64,000 nt of DNA from Fredinandcohnia aciditolerans. Lineage in GTDB: Bacteria > Bacillota > Bacilli > Bacillales > Bacillaceae_L. Under the pieces are notes generated by a model. It did no database searches, had not been told where the DNA came from, and was given only the letters and a program-made list of their open reading frames with translations. Below, in pieces: positions 9,516 through 17,773 of this stretch (its first letter is position 1; every line of letters starts with the position of its first letter). Where the stretch lies: the NCBI GenBank assembly GCA_003640645.1, contig QGHH01000019.1, positions 27,576 to 91,575 on the forward strand, in the 5' to 3' direction. The translations under genes and the position numbers were made by a program.

Positions 9516-9523
9516 TCAATCCG

Positions 9524-9558
9524 GCCCCACAAGGTTATACATATCTTGTGGGGCTTTT
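9524..9558 (+). terminator. Terminator after the RND pump
   Basis: Ten-base-pair perfect stem GCCCCACAAG / CTTGTGGGGC followed by TTTTTA, 8 bp after the stop. Confidence 0.88.
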
Positions 9559-9596
9559 TATTTTCACACCTTAAAAATTTTTTTCGTAATTTTGTA

Positions 9597-9627
9597 TTGA
9601 CCTTAACGTTGCGTAAAGGTGTAAATT
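9597..9627 (+). promoter_or_regulatory. MerR-type promoter with 19-bp spacer
   Basis: TTGACC (9597-9602) and TAAATT (9622-9627) are separated by 19 bp, the overlong spacing typical of promoters that MerR proteins untwist. The spacer holds the inverted repeat CCTTAACG-TTG-CGTAAAGG (imperfect). It drives the MerR/TipA gene itself, which implies autoregulation. Confidence 0.78.
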
Positions 9628-9650
9628 GAAATTATCAAGGGGGTGATGAG

Positions 9651-10418
9651 GTGGAGTATACGGTACAAAAGCTAGCGAAACTAGCAGGAGTAAGTACAAG
9701 AACTCTAAGGTACTACGATGAAATTGGGATTCTTAAGCCGGCAAGAATCAATTCATCAGGTTACCGAATTTATGGCCAAGATGAAGTCAATCGTCTTCAA
9801 CAAATTCTTTTTTACCGTGAACTCGGGGTCAATTTAACAGATATCAAACAAATTATGACCAATCCTGCCTTTGATGAGTCTAAAGCACTCAAAGAACATC
9901 GAGAGCAGCTCCTTAATAAAAGAAAACAAATCGATCTACTCATTGCCAATGTTGAAAAAACCATTGCGCAAAAAGAAGGGAGAGTTATTATGTCTGATCA
10001 AGAAAAATTTGAAGGCTTTAAAAAGAAAGCACTCGAAGAAAATGAAAAAAAATACGGAAAAGAAATCCGTAAAAAATATGGTGAAGAAACAGTTAAACAA
10101 TCAAACGAGAAGTTCATGAATATGTCCAAAGAGGATCATGAGGCGGTAACCCGTCTTTCTGAGGAATTAATGGAAACCTTAAGTGATGCGATGAAGACTG
10201 GCGATCCTGCTGGAGAACTCGGCCAAAAAGCCGCTGAGTTGCATAAGCAGTGGCTCATGTATTTTTGGCCAAAATATAGCAAAGAAGCGCATGCAGGCTT
10301 GGCGCAAATGTATGTCGATGACGAACGATTCACAGCATATTATGACAAACAACAGCCAGGAACCGCAGAATTCTTGAGAGATGCAATAGTTGTGTATACA
10401 GGGCAAAAGACTGAATAA
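9651..10418 (+). CDS. mta: MerR-family activator with TipAS domain (Mta-like)
   Basis: Residues 1-70 are a MerR winged helix (YTVQKLAKLAGVSTRTLRYY, then GYRIYGQDEVNRLQQILFYR). A dimerisation helix follows to about residue 110, and the C-terminal ~135 residues are a TipAS-like antibiotic-binding domain ending AEFLRDAIVVYTGQ. The architecture and 255-aa length match B. subtilis Mta, a global activator of multidrug pumps such as bmr and blt. The start is GTG with AAGGGGGTGAT just before it. It follows the RND pump, which could be a target, but only its own promoter shows the expected 19-bp spacer. Confidence 0.87.
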   Translation: MEYTVQKLAKLAGVSTRTLRYYDEIGILKPARINSSGYRIYGQDEVNRLQQILFYRELGVNLTDIKQIMTNPAFDESKALKEHREQLLNKRKQIDLLIANVEKTIAQKEGRVIMSDQEKFEGFKKKALEENEKKYGKEIRKKYGEETVKQSNEKFMNMSKEDHEAVTRLSEELMETLSDAMKTGDPAGELGQKAAELHKQWLMYFWPKYSKEAHAGLAQMYVDDERFTAYYDKQQPGTAEFLRDAIVVYTGQKTE

Positions 10419-10434
10419 GGTGGATGAGTTTTTT

Positions 10435-10473
10435 GGGGGTGAGATCTTAGAGGTCTCGCTCTTTTTTTTTTTG
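10435..10473 (+). terminator. Terminator of the MerR/TipA gene
   Basis: GGTGAGATC / GGTCTCGCTC hairpin (with G-U pairs) followed by about a dozen T residues. Confidence 0.8.
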
Positions 10474-10559
10474 AGAGAGTAATGTTTCAGTTCGTACGTT
10501 GAATTTGCCTAAGTGTTACCAGAATGTAGTGTTTCAATCCGGACAGAAAGTGTGGGTAT

Positions 10560-11665
10560 CAACTGTTTGGTAACCGAGTAAAACACTACTTGCGACAGAG
10601 AGAGTGGGAAATCAGCAGATGGGAGTCAGAATAGAGTGTGGATTGCGACAGAGAGAGTAGGAAATCAGCAGATGGGAGTCAGAATAGAGTGCTGATTGCG
10701 ACAGCGAGCACTAGAAAATGGCAGAATTGAGTCGGATTAGAGTGTTGATTACGACAGCGCCAGTGGGAATTTGTCTGAGTTGAGTCAGAATAGAGTGTGG
10801 ATTGCGACAGCGAGAGCAGAAAATTGACAGAGCTGAGTCAGAATGAGGTGCTGATTGCGACAGAGTGAGTGTGAAACCAGCAGAGGCGAGTCAAAATGAG
10901 GTGCTGATTGCGACAGAGCAGTGAGAAATCAGCAGAGGCGAGTCAGAATAGAGTGTGGATTGCGACAGCGCGAGTGGGAAATCAGCAGAGCTGAGTCGGA
11001 TTTGAGTGTTGATTGCGACAGCGAGAGCAGAAAATTGACAGAGCTGAGTCAGAATAGAGTGTGGATTGCGACAGCGAGAGCAGAAAATTGACAGAGCTGA
11101 GTCAGAATGAGGTGCTGATTGCGACAGAGTGAGTGTGAAACCAGCAGAGGCGAGTCAAAATGAGGTGCTGATTGCGACAGAGGAGTGGGAAATCAGCAGA
11201 GAAGAGTCAGAATAGAGTGTGGATTGCGACAGCGCGAGTGGGAAATCAGCAGAGCTGAGTCGGATTAGAGTGTTGATTGCGACAGCGAGAGCAGAAAATT
11301 GACAGAGCTGAGTCAGAATAGAGTGTGGATTGCGACGCGAGAGCAGGAAATTGACAGAATTGAGTCAGAATAGAATGCTGATTGCGACAGCGAGAGTGGG
11401 AAATCGCAGAGAAGAGTCAGAATAGAGCGCTGATTGCGACAGTGCGAGTTGGAAATCAGTAGAGTTGAGTCAGAATAGAGTGTGGATTGCGACGCGAGAG
11501 CAGGAAATTGACAGAATTGAGTCAGAATAGAATGCTCATTGCGACAGAGTGAGTGTGAAATCAGCAGAATTGAGTCAGAATGGAGTGCTGATTGCGACAG
11601 CGAGCACTGGAAAATGGCAAAATTGAGCCAAAATGAAGCGCTAATTGCGACAGAACTCTGGAAAT
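10560..11665. repeat. Tandem repeat array A, ~21 units of ~53 bp
   Basis: Non-coding tandem array between the MerR gene terminator and the prolyl-hydroxylase gene. Each unit contains GATTGCGACAGCGAGAG, then GGAAATCAGCAGAG, then TGAGTCAGAATAGAG. GATTGCGACA starts recur at 10641, 10694, 10747 (GATTACGACA), 10800, 10853, 10906, 10958 and 11011, so the period is 52-53 bp. Many units can pair CTGATT with AAATCAG. A multi-unit block of about 135 bp near 10787 recurs almost unchanged near 11051 (five units later), showing growth by block duplication. There are stops in all frames and no codon bias. The 85 bp before it (10474-10559) look like decayed units. Confidence 0.9.
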
Positions 11666-11790
11666 AAAGTAATTGCTACCACAAATTTACTTATATATAT
11701 TACAATAGAATGTAAGGGATTACACAGAGCGGGAGGGATAGGACGCCTTGTCACTTTCGCTCAATTAAGGGCTATAAAGGAGAGGAAGAA

Positions 11791-12636
11791 ATGGAGAAAG
11801 TGAATAAAATTCCAGGTGCACTCATGGATTGGATTATTAAAACGTTAAACAGTGGCGTTAACCCTGAAGCGATTGTCGATGCAATGATTCGAAAAGGCTA
11901 TGATCCTAAATTATCATATACCACTCTGTTTCGAATCGTTGGAAATAAACCAATAAACACACCAGGTGTGCAAGCTCCATATGAATACGAACAGCCCGAA
12001 ATCGCGAAAAAGGGAAGTATTTTACATACAAGTGACCGTGAAATTAAGGTCCTTTCAAAAGTAGAAAAGCCTTTTATTTTACATTTGGATAATTTCCTAT
12101 GTTATGAGGAATGCGACCAGTTGATTGAGTTGTCGCGAAACCGACTTAAGCCTTCAACTGTCATTGATCCAAAGACTGGTGAGGAAAAAGCAGCTACTGG
12201 TCGAACTAGCAAAGGTATGTATTTTTATTTGCGAGAAAATGAGTTTATTAAAAAAATAGAAAATAGAATAGCGGAATTAACGGAATTTCCTATTGAAAAC
12301 GGAGAAGGGTTACAAGTACTGAATTATGGCATTGGTGAGGAATACAAAAGTCATTTTGACTATTTTCCACCAAGTAAGGTAGACCCTGCTAAAGGTGGTC
12401 AGCGGGTGGGGACGTTTCTCATCTATTTAAATGATGTACCTGCAGGAGGAGAAACTGTTTTTCCTAAAGCTGGAGTTTCGATTGTTCCAAAGAAAGGATC
12501 TGCTGTCTACTTTCAGTACGGAAATAGTAAGGGGGAGGTAGACCGGATGTCCCTTCATTCAAGTATTCCTGTATCCGAAGGTGAAAAATGGGTTGCAACG
12601 AAATGGATTCGCCAAGGGAATATATATAGGCACTAA
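11791..12636 (+). CDS. Prolyl 4-hydroxylase-like 2-oxoglutarate/Fe(II) dioxygenase
   Basis: Cytoplasmic 281-aa enzyme. The N-terminal ~85 residues are family-specific; the catalytic double-stranded beta-helix spans about residues 90-278. The facial triad is intact: His188 and Asp190 in SHFDYFPP, distal His256 in SLHSS, and Lys266 in EKWVATKW as the 2-oxoglutarate anchor. Bacillus homologues (for example from B. anthracis) hydroxylate proline in collagen-like or elongation-factor-like peptides; the substrate here cannot be read from the sequence. No collagen-like gene is in the window. The ATG at 11791 is preceded by AAAGGAGAGG. Confidence 0.88.
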   Translation: MEKVNKIPGALMDWIIKTLNSGVNPEAIVDAMIRKGYDPKLSYTTLFRIVGNKPINTPGVQAPYEYEQPEIAKKGSILHTSDREIKVLSKVEKPFILHLDNFLCYEECDQLIELSRNRLKPSTVIDPKTGEEKAATGRTSKGMYFYLRENEFIKKIENRIAELTEFPIENGEGLQVLNYGIGEEYKSHFDYFPPSKVDPAKGGQRVGTFLIYLNDVPAGGETVFPKAGVSIVPKKGSAVYFQYGNSKGEVDRMSLHSSIPVSEGEKWVATKWIRQGNIYRH

Positions 12637-12768
12637 ACGAAATGCATTCAATTAGAATTGTCATTGTAATCATGATATAGTTAAACTAATAAATTTAAGT
12701 AAGCTGAAATTAGAGATTTTGAAAATATTAAAATGAAGTGTGTCAGTGCATAGAAAGGTGTGTGAACT

Positions 12769-13254
12769 TTGGATAAAGTACAAACTTTTAAAGACGTCAT
12801 GGGGAATTATCCGACGGGTGTAACAGTTGTAACGACGACGGATGAAAATGGAGTACCACTTGGACTCACAGTAAACTCATTTGCCTCTGTTTCATTAGAT
12901 CCATTATTGATTTTATGGTCAATTGATAAGCGAGTATCCACTTACGACATTTTTACAAATGCGGATAAATTTGCAGTTCATGTATTAGCCGGGGACCAAG
13001 GGGATATCTGTGCCCTATTTGCAAGCAAGGGAACAGATCGATTTGGTAATTGTGAATGGGAAATGTCGGATAATAATCTTCCGATCCTTAAGGGAACTGC
13101 GGGAGTATTACATTGTAAAACTCATAAGACGATTGAAGCGGGTGACCATACCATCCTAATCGGTGAAGTGGTAGAAATTGAAAATTATAGTAAAGCACCA
13201 CTTCTTTATCACAATCGTAAATTCGGCAATATTCCTGCTGAATTTTATAAATAA
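12769..13254 (+). CDS. Flavin reductase-like FMN-binding protein
   Basis: A 161-aa protein of the flavin reductase-like split-barrel family, which reduces FMN or FAD with NAD(P)H, often for a partner monooxygenase. Family patterns are clear: NYPTGVTVVTT near the N-terminus, GLTVNSFASVSLDPLLILW, and DHTILIGEVVEI with YHNRKFG near the C-terminus. The start is TTG at 12769 with AAAGGTG eight bases upstream. No partner oxygenase is adjacent (the prolyl hydroxylase upstream does not need flavin), so the physiological acceptor is unknown. Confidence 0.85.
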   Translation: MDKVQTFKDVMGNYPTGVTVVTTTDENGVPLGLTVNSFASVSLDPLLILWSIDKRVSTYDIFTNADKFAVHVLAGDQGDICALFASKGTDRFGNCEWEMSDNNLPILKGTAGVLHCKTHKTIEAGDHTILIGEVVEIENYSKAPLLYHNRKFGNIPAEFYK

Positions 13255-13330
13255 TCATGTGGGTACCTTTCCTTATGTGGAAAGGTATCTTTAAGTTAAA
13301 ATAACTCTTAAATGAAGCGAGTGGCTTTAT

Positions 13331-13822
13331 GTGAAACTCATGTCAACATTTATGGATAGTTTGCGATTGCCGAATAAGGCAGCAATGAAACGTCTCAATA
13401 AACTGGAAATGAGAAATACGATTCTTTTCCTTCTTTTATTATTGTTTATCGTCGCACTTCCAATTGAAATTAATTTACTTTTGGATGATTCCTATAAGGA
13501 AAGCGATATTCCTCAAAATATTTATATCATTCAAGTCCTCCTTTTTTACCCGTTTTTAATGCTTTTTTTAGGTATCGCAGGGATTTCGGCTTTAGCGGGA
13601 GCGGGTGTAGGAGTCAGTAAGGTTACACATCGCCATTTGAAATTTCAATTTCTGTGGAAGATGTGTGCGTTTGCGTTAACAAAACCAATTATCATTTTTG
13701 CGGTCGCCAATATCCTGATTGGTACCCATTGGATTGTGAATACAATTATATTTATATTGTTATTTTACACGATTCTACGGATGATTTTTCATTATCCGAG
13801 CCGAGTGAAGAAACATAGGTAA
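13331..13822 (+). CDS. Hypothetical membrane protein, four predicted helices
   Basis: A 163-aa protein I cannot assign to a named family. It shows a short basic N-terminus, then hydrophobic segments at about residues 29-49, 65-90, 112-130 and 135-153, and a basic C-terminus (PSRVKKHR). It may be related to DUF1189-type Bacillus membrane proteins, but this is a weak impression. GTG at 13331 is used; ATG at 13340 is an alternative, and neither has a strong ribosome site. It is closed by its own terminator and is not co-transcribed with the following ABC genes. Confidence 0.65.
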   Translation: MKLMSTFMDSLRLPNKAAMKRLNKLEMRNTILFLLLLLFIVALPIEINLLLDDSYKESDIPQNIYIIQVLLFYPFLMLFLGIAGISALAGAGVGVSKVTHRHLKFQFLWKMCAFALTKPIIIFAVANILIGTHWIVNTIIFILLFYTILRMIFHYPSRVKKHR

Positions 13823-13849
13823 AGAACCGGTGAGCCGGTTCTTTTTTTT
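13822..13849 (+). terminator. Terminator
   Basis: AGAACCGG-TGAG-CCGGTTCT stem followed by T8, immediately after the membrane protein stop. Confidence 0.9.
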
Positions 13850-13973
13850 GTTACAGGAAAATATTTGAAACCTTTTGTGTGAAATATCGTACATACATAG
13901 TGGATAGATTAAGAGGTTTGTCTTCAATTTGTTTGCTGGTCTCCTAGGGGATTGAAAAAGGAGGAGGAATATC

Positions 13974-14900
13974 ATGGATGCTTTTCTGAAAGTAGATTAT
14001 TTAAAGAAGTCGTTTAAAAATGTAGAGGTGTTAAAGGGTATTTCATTTGAAGTCTATAAAGGAGAAATTATGGCGATTCTTGGTCCAAATGGCGCTGGGA
14101 AGTCAACCACGATCAGGAATATCATGGGGATCATGTATCCGGATGAAGGATCTATCACATTCCAAGGACATAAGGAAATACCTCGAAATAAAATCGGATA
14201 TTTACCAGAGGAACGTGGACTTTATAAAAATGTCAAGGTAATGGATATTCTTCTATATTTGGCTGAATTAAAGGATTATCCCATAAAGAAGGCCAAGGAA
14301 CGTGCTCTTACCTACTTGAAGAAATTCGGGTTAGAGGGGAAAGAAAATTCTTCGGTTGAGGAACTATCAAAAGGTATGGGTCAAAAAGTACAATTTATTG
14401 CATCCATCTTACATGAACCTGAGTTTCTCATTCTGGACGAACCATTTTCAGGACTTGATCCAGTAAGCCAAGAGTTATTTAAAGAAGAGATACGGAATCT
14501 GGCTAAGGGCGGTACTGCGATTCTATTATCCTCTCATCAAATGAATTTAGTTGAGGAAATGTGTGATCGGTTATTTCTGATTCACCGTGGACAAAAGGTC
14601 ATCTATGGATCGATGGATAATGTAAAGAAAGAATATGCCAATTTTAAATGTACAATTCGCGGTAAGAACAATTTGGAAATTCTGCATGGCCTTCCTGAGG
14701 TTCAACGGGTAGAACAACAGGAGGAAACATCAATCTTGTACCTGACAAAGGATGTTAATGTTGCAAGCTGGTTAAAGCATTTGCCGGAGCAACTGGAGAT
14801 CAATGAGTTATCCATTGATCGAATCTCCCTTCATGAAATATTTATTGATATTGCAACGGATAAGAACATGCTGCGAGAGGAGGTTGCGATAGATGCGTAA
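13974..14900 (+). CDS. yhaQ: ABC transporter ATP-binding protein (YhaQ/NatA-like)
   Basis: ATPase subunit of an ABC exporter, 308 aa. Walker A GPNGAGKST is near residues 37-45, signature LSKGMGQK near 130, Walker B FLILDEP near 150-156 and the H-loop LLSSHQ near 184-189. The extra C-terminal ~80 residues are typical of YhaQ rather than the shorter NatA (~246 aa). AAGGAGGAGG lies directly before the ATG. The stop overlaps the start of the permease gene by 8 bases, which implies translational coupling. The substrate is unknown; relatives export sodium or unknown ions and drugs. Confidence 0.87.
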   Translation: MDAFLKVDYLKKSFKNVEVLKGISFEVYKGEIMAILGPNGAGKSTTIRNIMGIMYPDEGSITFQGHKEIPRNKIGYLPEERGLYKNVKVMDILLYLAELKDYPIKKAKERALTYLKKFGLEGKENSSVEELSKGMGQKVQFIASILHEPEFLILDEPFSGLDPVSQELFKEEIRNLAKGGTAILLSSHQMNLVEEMCDRLFLIHRGQKVIYGSMDNVKKEYANFKCTIRGKNNLEILHGLPEVQRVEQQEETSILYLTKDVNVASWLKHLPEQLEINELSIDRISLHEIFIDIATDKNMLREEVAIDA

Positions 14901-16131
14901 TGCCATGAAAGTAGCCAAATGGGAAGTAAAAAGAAATTTGAGAAATAAGTCCTTTTTGATTGGCTTATTTCTAACTCCCGTTTTATTCTTAGCTTTTATG
15001 TTCTTAGGAAGTATTTTTGGCGGATCAGAGCCCGAAGAAGAAGTTTCAACACGTGTTTTAATCAGTGATGAGCTTGGAGTTACTGATGTCATAGAAGAAA
15101 CAGTAGCCGCACATGATCTGAATTGGGAGCTCGAACCAACAGAAATAGGGTACGAAGAAATCCTAGAAGTACTGAAAGAGGCAGAAAATACAGCGTATAT
15201 CGTATTCGAGCAGGAGGGCTTTGAAAATGGAGTGGTACCTGTTCATACAAGTGAAGAAATAAGTCCATATTTTATGAATCAGGTTCAAATATTAGAAGTT
15301 CCACTAAAGACCTTACAAATGAAAAAACTCGGGCTTACAGAAGAACAAATAGCTGCATTCTCGAAACAACTAACGTTTGAAGAAAAACTCATTGATGAAA
15401 CAGAGGAAACTGCTGAAGAGGAGTCTAACTTAGTAGGAACGGATCCTCTTGAACGCATTATACCAGGCGCGTTTGCAGGAATTATTCTACTTTCAATTAT
15501 TTTTTCAGGAATGTATATCTTTCAAAGTGCATCTCAAGAGAAGAAAGACAAGGTTGCGGAGATTGTATTATCGTCCCTTACTGCAGCTGAGTTGATGCAA
15601 GGAAAGATTATCGGATACTTCATATTAGGTATGATTCAAGCAGTTGTATTTCTTGGCTTTGGAATACCGATTGCACTTTGGAAGCTGGATATACCTATTT
15701 TTGACTACTTAATGGGACCAGAGATTTTATTATATGTTTTAATTGCAATTTTAGGGTATCTCTTATTTGCGGCACTGTTTGTAGGTGTTGGCGCAACGAT
15801 GGCTGATATGTCTTCAGCGGGAAACTTTCAAGGTATGGTTATGATGCTGCCATTTCTACCTTTTGTATTTATTGGACCAGTAATTGGCGATCCAAGTGGT
15901 CTAATTGCACAAATTGGAACCTATATCCCGTTTACAGCTCCGGGTGTGTTATTATTGCGTCTCACGTTTTTAGAAGAATGGCCATGGATTGAAATTGTTA
16001 TTTCTTTAGTCATTTTACTTGTGAGTATATGGCTATTTATGAAACTTGCAGGAAAAATATTCAAAACAGGTATACTTATGTATGGTAAAAATGCAACTCC
16101 GAAGGAAATTTGGAAGTGGATTCGTTCCTAA
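14893..16131 (+). CDS. yhaP: ABC transporter permease (YhaP/NatB-like)
   Basis: A 412-aa ABC-2 type permease. One membrane helix at residues ~20-42 is followed by a large extracellular domain (about residues 45-190, rich in Glu). Five or more helices follow to the C-terminus, the usual plan for NatB/YhaP proteins. It partners the upstream ATPase, overlapping it by 8 bp with GAGAGGAGG inside that gene as ribosome site. The length is close to B. subtilis YhaP (about 419 aa). Confidence 0.87.
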   Translation: MRNAMKVAKWEVKRNLRNKSFLIGLFLTPVLFLAFMFLGSIFGGSEPEEEVSTRVLISDELGVTDVIEETVAAHDLNWELEPTEIGYEEILEVLKEAENTAYIVFEQEGFENGVVPVHTSEEISPYFMNQVQILEVPLKTLQMKKLGLTEEQIAAFSKQLTFEEKLIDETEETAEEESNLVGTDPLERIIPGAFAGIILLSIIFSGMYIFQSASQEKKDKVAEIVLSSLTAAELMQGKIIGYFILGMIQAVVFLGFGIPIALWKLDIPIFDYLMGPEILLYVLIAILGYLLFAALFVGVGATMADMSSAGNFQGMVMMLPFLPFVFIGPVIGDPSGLIAQIGTYIPFTAPGVLLLRLTFLEEWPWIEIVISLVILLVSIWLFMKLAGKIFKTGILMYGKNATPKEIWKWIRS

Positions 16132-16159
16132 GTAAAATACCACAAAGTGGGGTGTGAAA

Positions 16160-16450
16160 ATGGGTCTCTTATTTTTGGCCATAGGAATCGCAGCGGCGGG
16201 TTATTTCATCGGTGATGGCTTAAAAAACTTTAAAAATCCTGAAGCGAAGGGTGTAATGGATAAGCTTGAAGAAGATGATTTATACGAACTGATTAAAGAA
16301 AAGGATATCGCGTATCATATTGGAGTATCTAAAGAAGACGCAAAAGAATTAGTGAAGGAATATCCAAATATTCCTCATGTTGTAATAAATGGTACAGTGT
16401 ATTACCCGAAGAGTAAATTAAAGCAATGGTTATCAAACTTGGGTGAATAG
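16160..16450 (+). CDS. Small membrane-anchored helix-turn-helix-like protein
   Basis: A 96-aa protein with a hydrophobic N-terminal helix (GLLFLAIGIAAAGYFIGDG) and a charged, helical remainder. The C-terminal part (DLYELIKEKDIAYHIGVSKED, then PHVVINGTVYYPKSKLKQWL) resembles an excisionase/MerR-like DNA-binding fold, often annotated as DNA-binding protein in Bacillus. ATG at 16160 was preferred; GTG at 16154 adds two residues. It lies 28 bp after the permease gene and may be co-transcribed. Function unknown. Confidence 0.7.
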   Translation: MGLLFLAIGIAAAGYFIGDGLKNFKNPEAKGVMDKLEEDDLYELIKEKDIAYHIGVSKEDAKELVKEYPNIPHVVINGTVYYPKSKLKQWLSNLGE

Positions 16451-16716
16451 CTCAAAGGTCCTTTTCGATAGGTTTCTTTATGGCCCGCTGATTGTTAGTT
16501 GAGGCACATAGGATGTGTGTCACAAAGACTTTGCCACAGGCCGCGGCGCCCCTTAGTCTTTGCTCGATGATAGGCTTTTACGGGCAGTTTTCCCGTTTGA
16601 ACTTCTATGTTTTAACTAAAGTTTTGAGTGTGGATATACTGTCCGCTAATGCGGGATAAATAAATTCCCAATCCTGTGAAACACTATCACTAGGCGAATA
16701 TGTAAGGAGGATCCGA
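16451..16716. other. Intergenic region with degenerate repeat sequence
   Basis: No gene is seen. About 16505-16560 contains GTCACAAAGACTTTGCCACAGG and a GGCCGCGGCGCC palindrome, related to the inner part of the dispersed element at 44.7 kb (GCCAC..CCTGTGGCAACGTCTTT, inverted). This looks like a decayed copy. GTAAGGAGG before 16717 is the ribosome site of the next gene. Confidence 0.4.
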
Positions 16717-17574
16717 ATGGAAAAGGACATGCAGTACGGAAGTGATTATAAGTTTATCCCTGCCACTTCGATTGGCAGTGGGGTTGGGATACAGGTAGTA
16801 TCGGATATTTATTCTCATACCATCCAAATCGTAAACTTTATACTAGTTGGTGAGCCTGGTACATCGGATTATGTGATTGTGGATGCGGGAATGCCGGGTT
16901 CAGCGGAGGAAATAATTGCTGTATGTGAGGAACGCTTTGGCAAAGAGAGTCGACCGAAGGCGATTCTCTTAACCCATGGCCATTTTGATCATGTCGGTGC
17001 AATCATTGAATTAGTTGAACATTGGAAGGTCCCTGTTTACGCTCATGAGTTGGAAATACCATTTTTAACAGGGCAAACAAGCTATCCTGAACCAGACTCG
17101 TCGGTTGAAGGGGGAATGGTGGCGAAAATATCACCGTTATTTCCGAATGAGCCCATTCAGTTAGGGAGTCATGTGGAAAAGCTGCCAGAGGACGGAACCG
17201 TTCCTCATTTGCCAGAATTTCGTTGGATTCATACGCCTGGCCATGCACCAGGCCATGTATCCTTTTTCCGAGAAAAGGATCGCGCGCTTATCGTGGGTGA
17301 TGCATTTGTGACTGTGAAGCAAGAGTACTTATATAAGGTGTTTACCCAAGAACTGGAAATAAGCGGCCCTCCGAGATATTTAACAACTGACTGGCAGGTT
17401 GCGAAGAAATCTGTTGAAACACTAGCTAAATTAGAACCAAGTGTTGTCATAACGGGACATGGTTTGCCGATAACTGGCGAACTGCTAAAAGAATTCTTAA
17501 CAAGATTAGTTAATGACTTTGACCAAATTGCAATTCCGGACTATGGCCGCTATGTAGATAAAAATATCCATTAG
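16717..17574 (+). CDS. Metallo-beta-lactamase fold hydrolase
   Basis: A 285-aa member of the MBL superfamily. The zinc motif HGHFDH (H-x-H-x-D-H) lies near residues 87-92, a further metal His is in HTPGHAPGHVSF, Asp is in VGDAF, and a late His is in ITGHG. There is no signal peptide, so it is probably an intracellular hydrolase (thioesterase- or glyoxalase II-like) rather than an antibiotic-degrading enzyme. The substrate cannot be read. The start has GTAAGGAGG upstream. Monocistronic between repeats and a terminator. Confidence 0.85.
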   Translation: MEKDMQYGSDYKFIPATSIGSGVGIQVVSDIYSHTIQIVNFILVGEPGTSDYVIVDAGMPGSAEEIIAVCEERFGKESRPKAILLTHGHFDHVGAIIELVEHWKVPVYAHELEIPFLTGQTSYPEPDSSVEGGMVAKISPLFPNEPIQLGSHVEKLPEDGTVPHLPEFRWIHTPGHAPGHVSFFREKDRALIVGDAFVTVKQEYLYKVFTQELEISGPPRYLTTDWQVAKKSVETLAKLEPSVVITGHGLPITGELLKEFLTRLVNDFDQIAIPDYGRYVDKNIH

Positions 17575-17578
17575 AAAG

Positions 17579-17612
17579 GAAACCTGGCTGTCTAAAAAAG
17601 CCAGGTTTCTTA
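17579..17612 (+). terminator. Hairpin terminator after the MBL gene
   Basis: Perfect 11-bp stem GAAACCTGGCT / AGCCAGGTTTC just after the stop. The T-run is short (TTAC), so efficiency is uncertain. Confidence 0.65.
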
Positions 17613-17617
17613 CACTT

Positions 17618-17699
17618 AGCTGGGACACGGGGACAGGTCCCTTGTCCCAATCCTAGATAAAAATTGGTGGGACACGGAACCTGTCCCTCTGTCCCGGAA
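17618..17699. repeat. GGGACAGGTCCC-type repeats, two copies
   Basis: Two back-to-back copies: GGGACACGGGGACAGGTCCC with CTTGTCCC (17623-17650) and GTGGGACACGGAACCTGTCCC with TCTGTCCC (17668-17696). Each can form a hairpin. A third relative lies at 1478-1504. Short GC-rich dispersed repeats of unknown role. Confidence 0.7.
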
Positions 17700-17773
17700 T
17701 AAGTTAATTGTTTCATAAACAATCTTTTATATAGTATATTTTAAAGTAGAATGATTTGGTGAGAGAGGGGAAT

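Noticed and set aside
10560-11665. CRISPR array
   Set aside because: No alternation of constant repeats and unique spacers; the whole ~53-bp unit is repeated with drift, and no cas genes are in the window. The same applies to arrays B, C and D.
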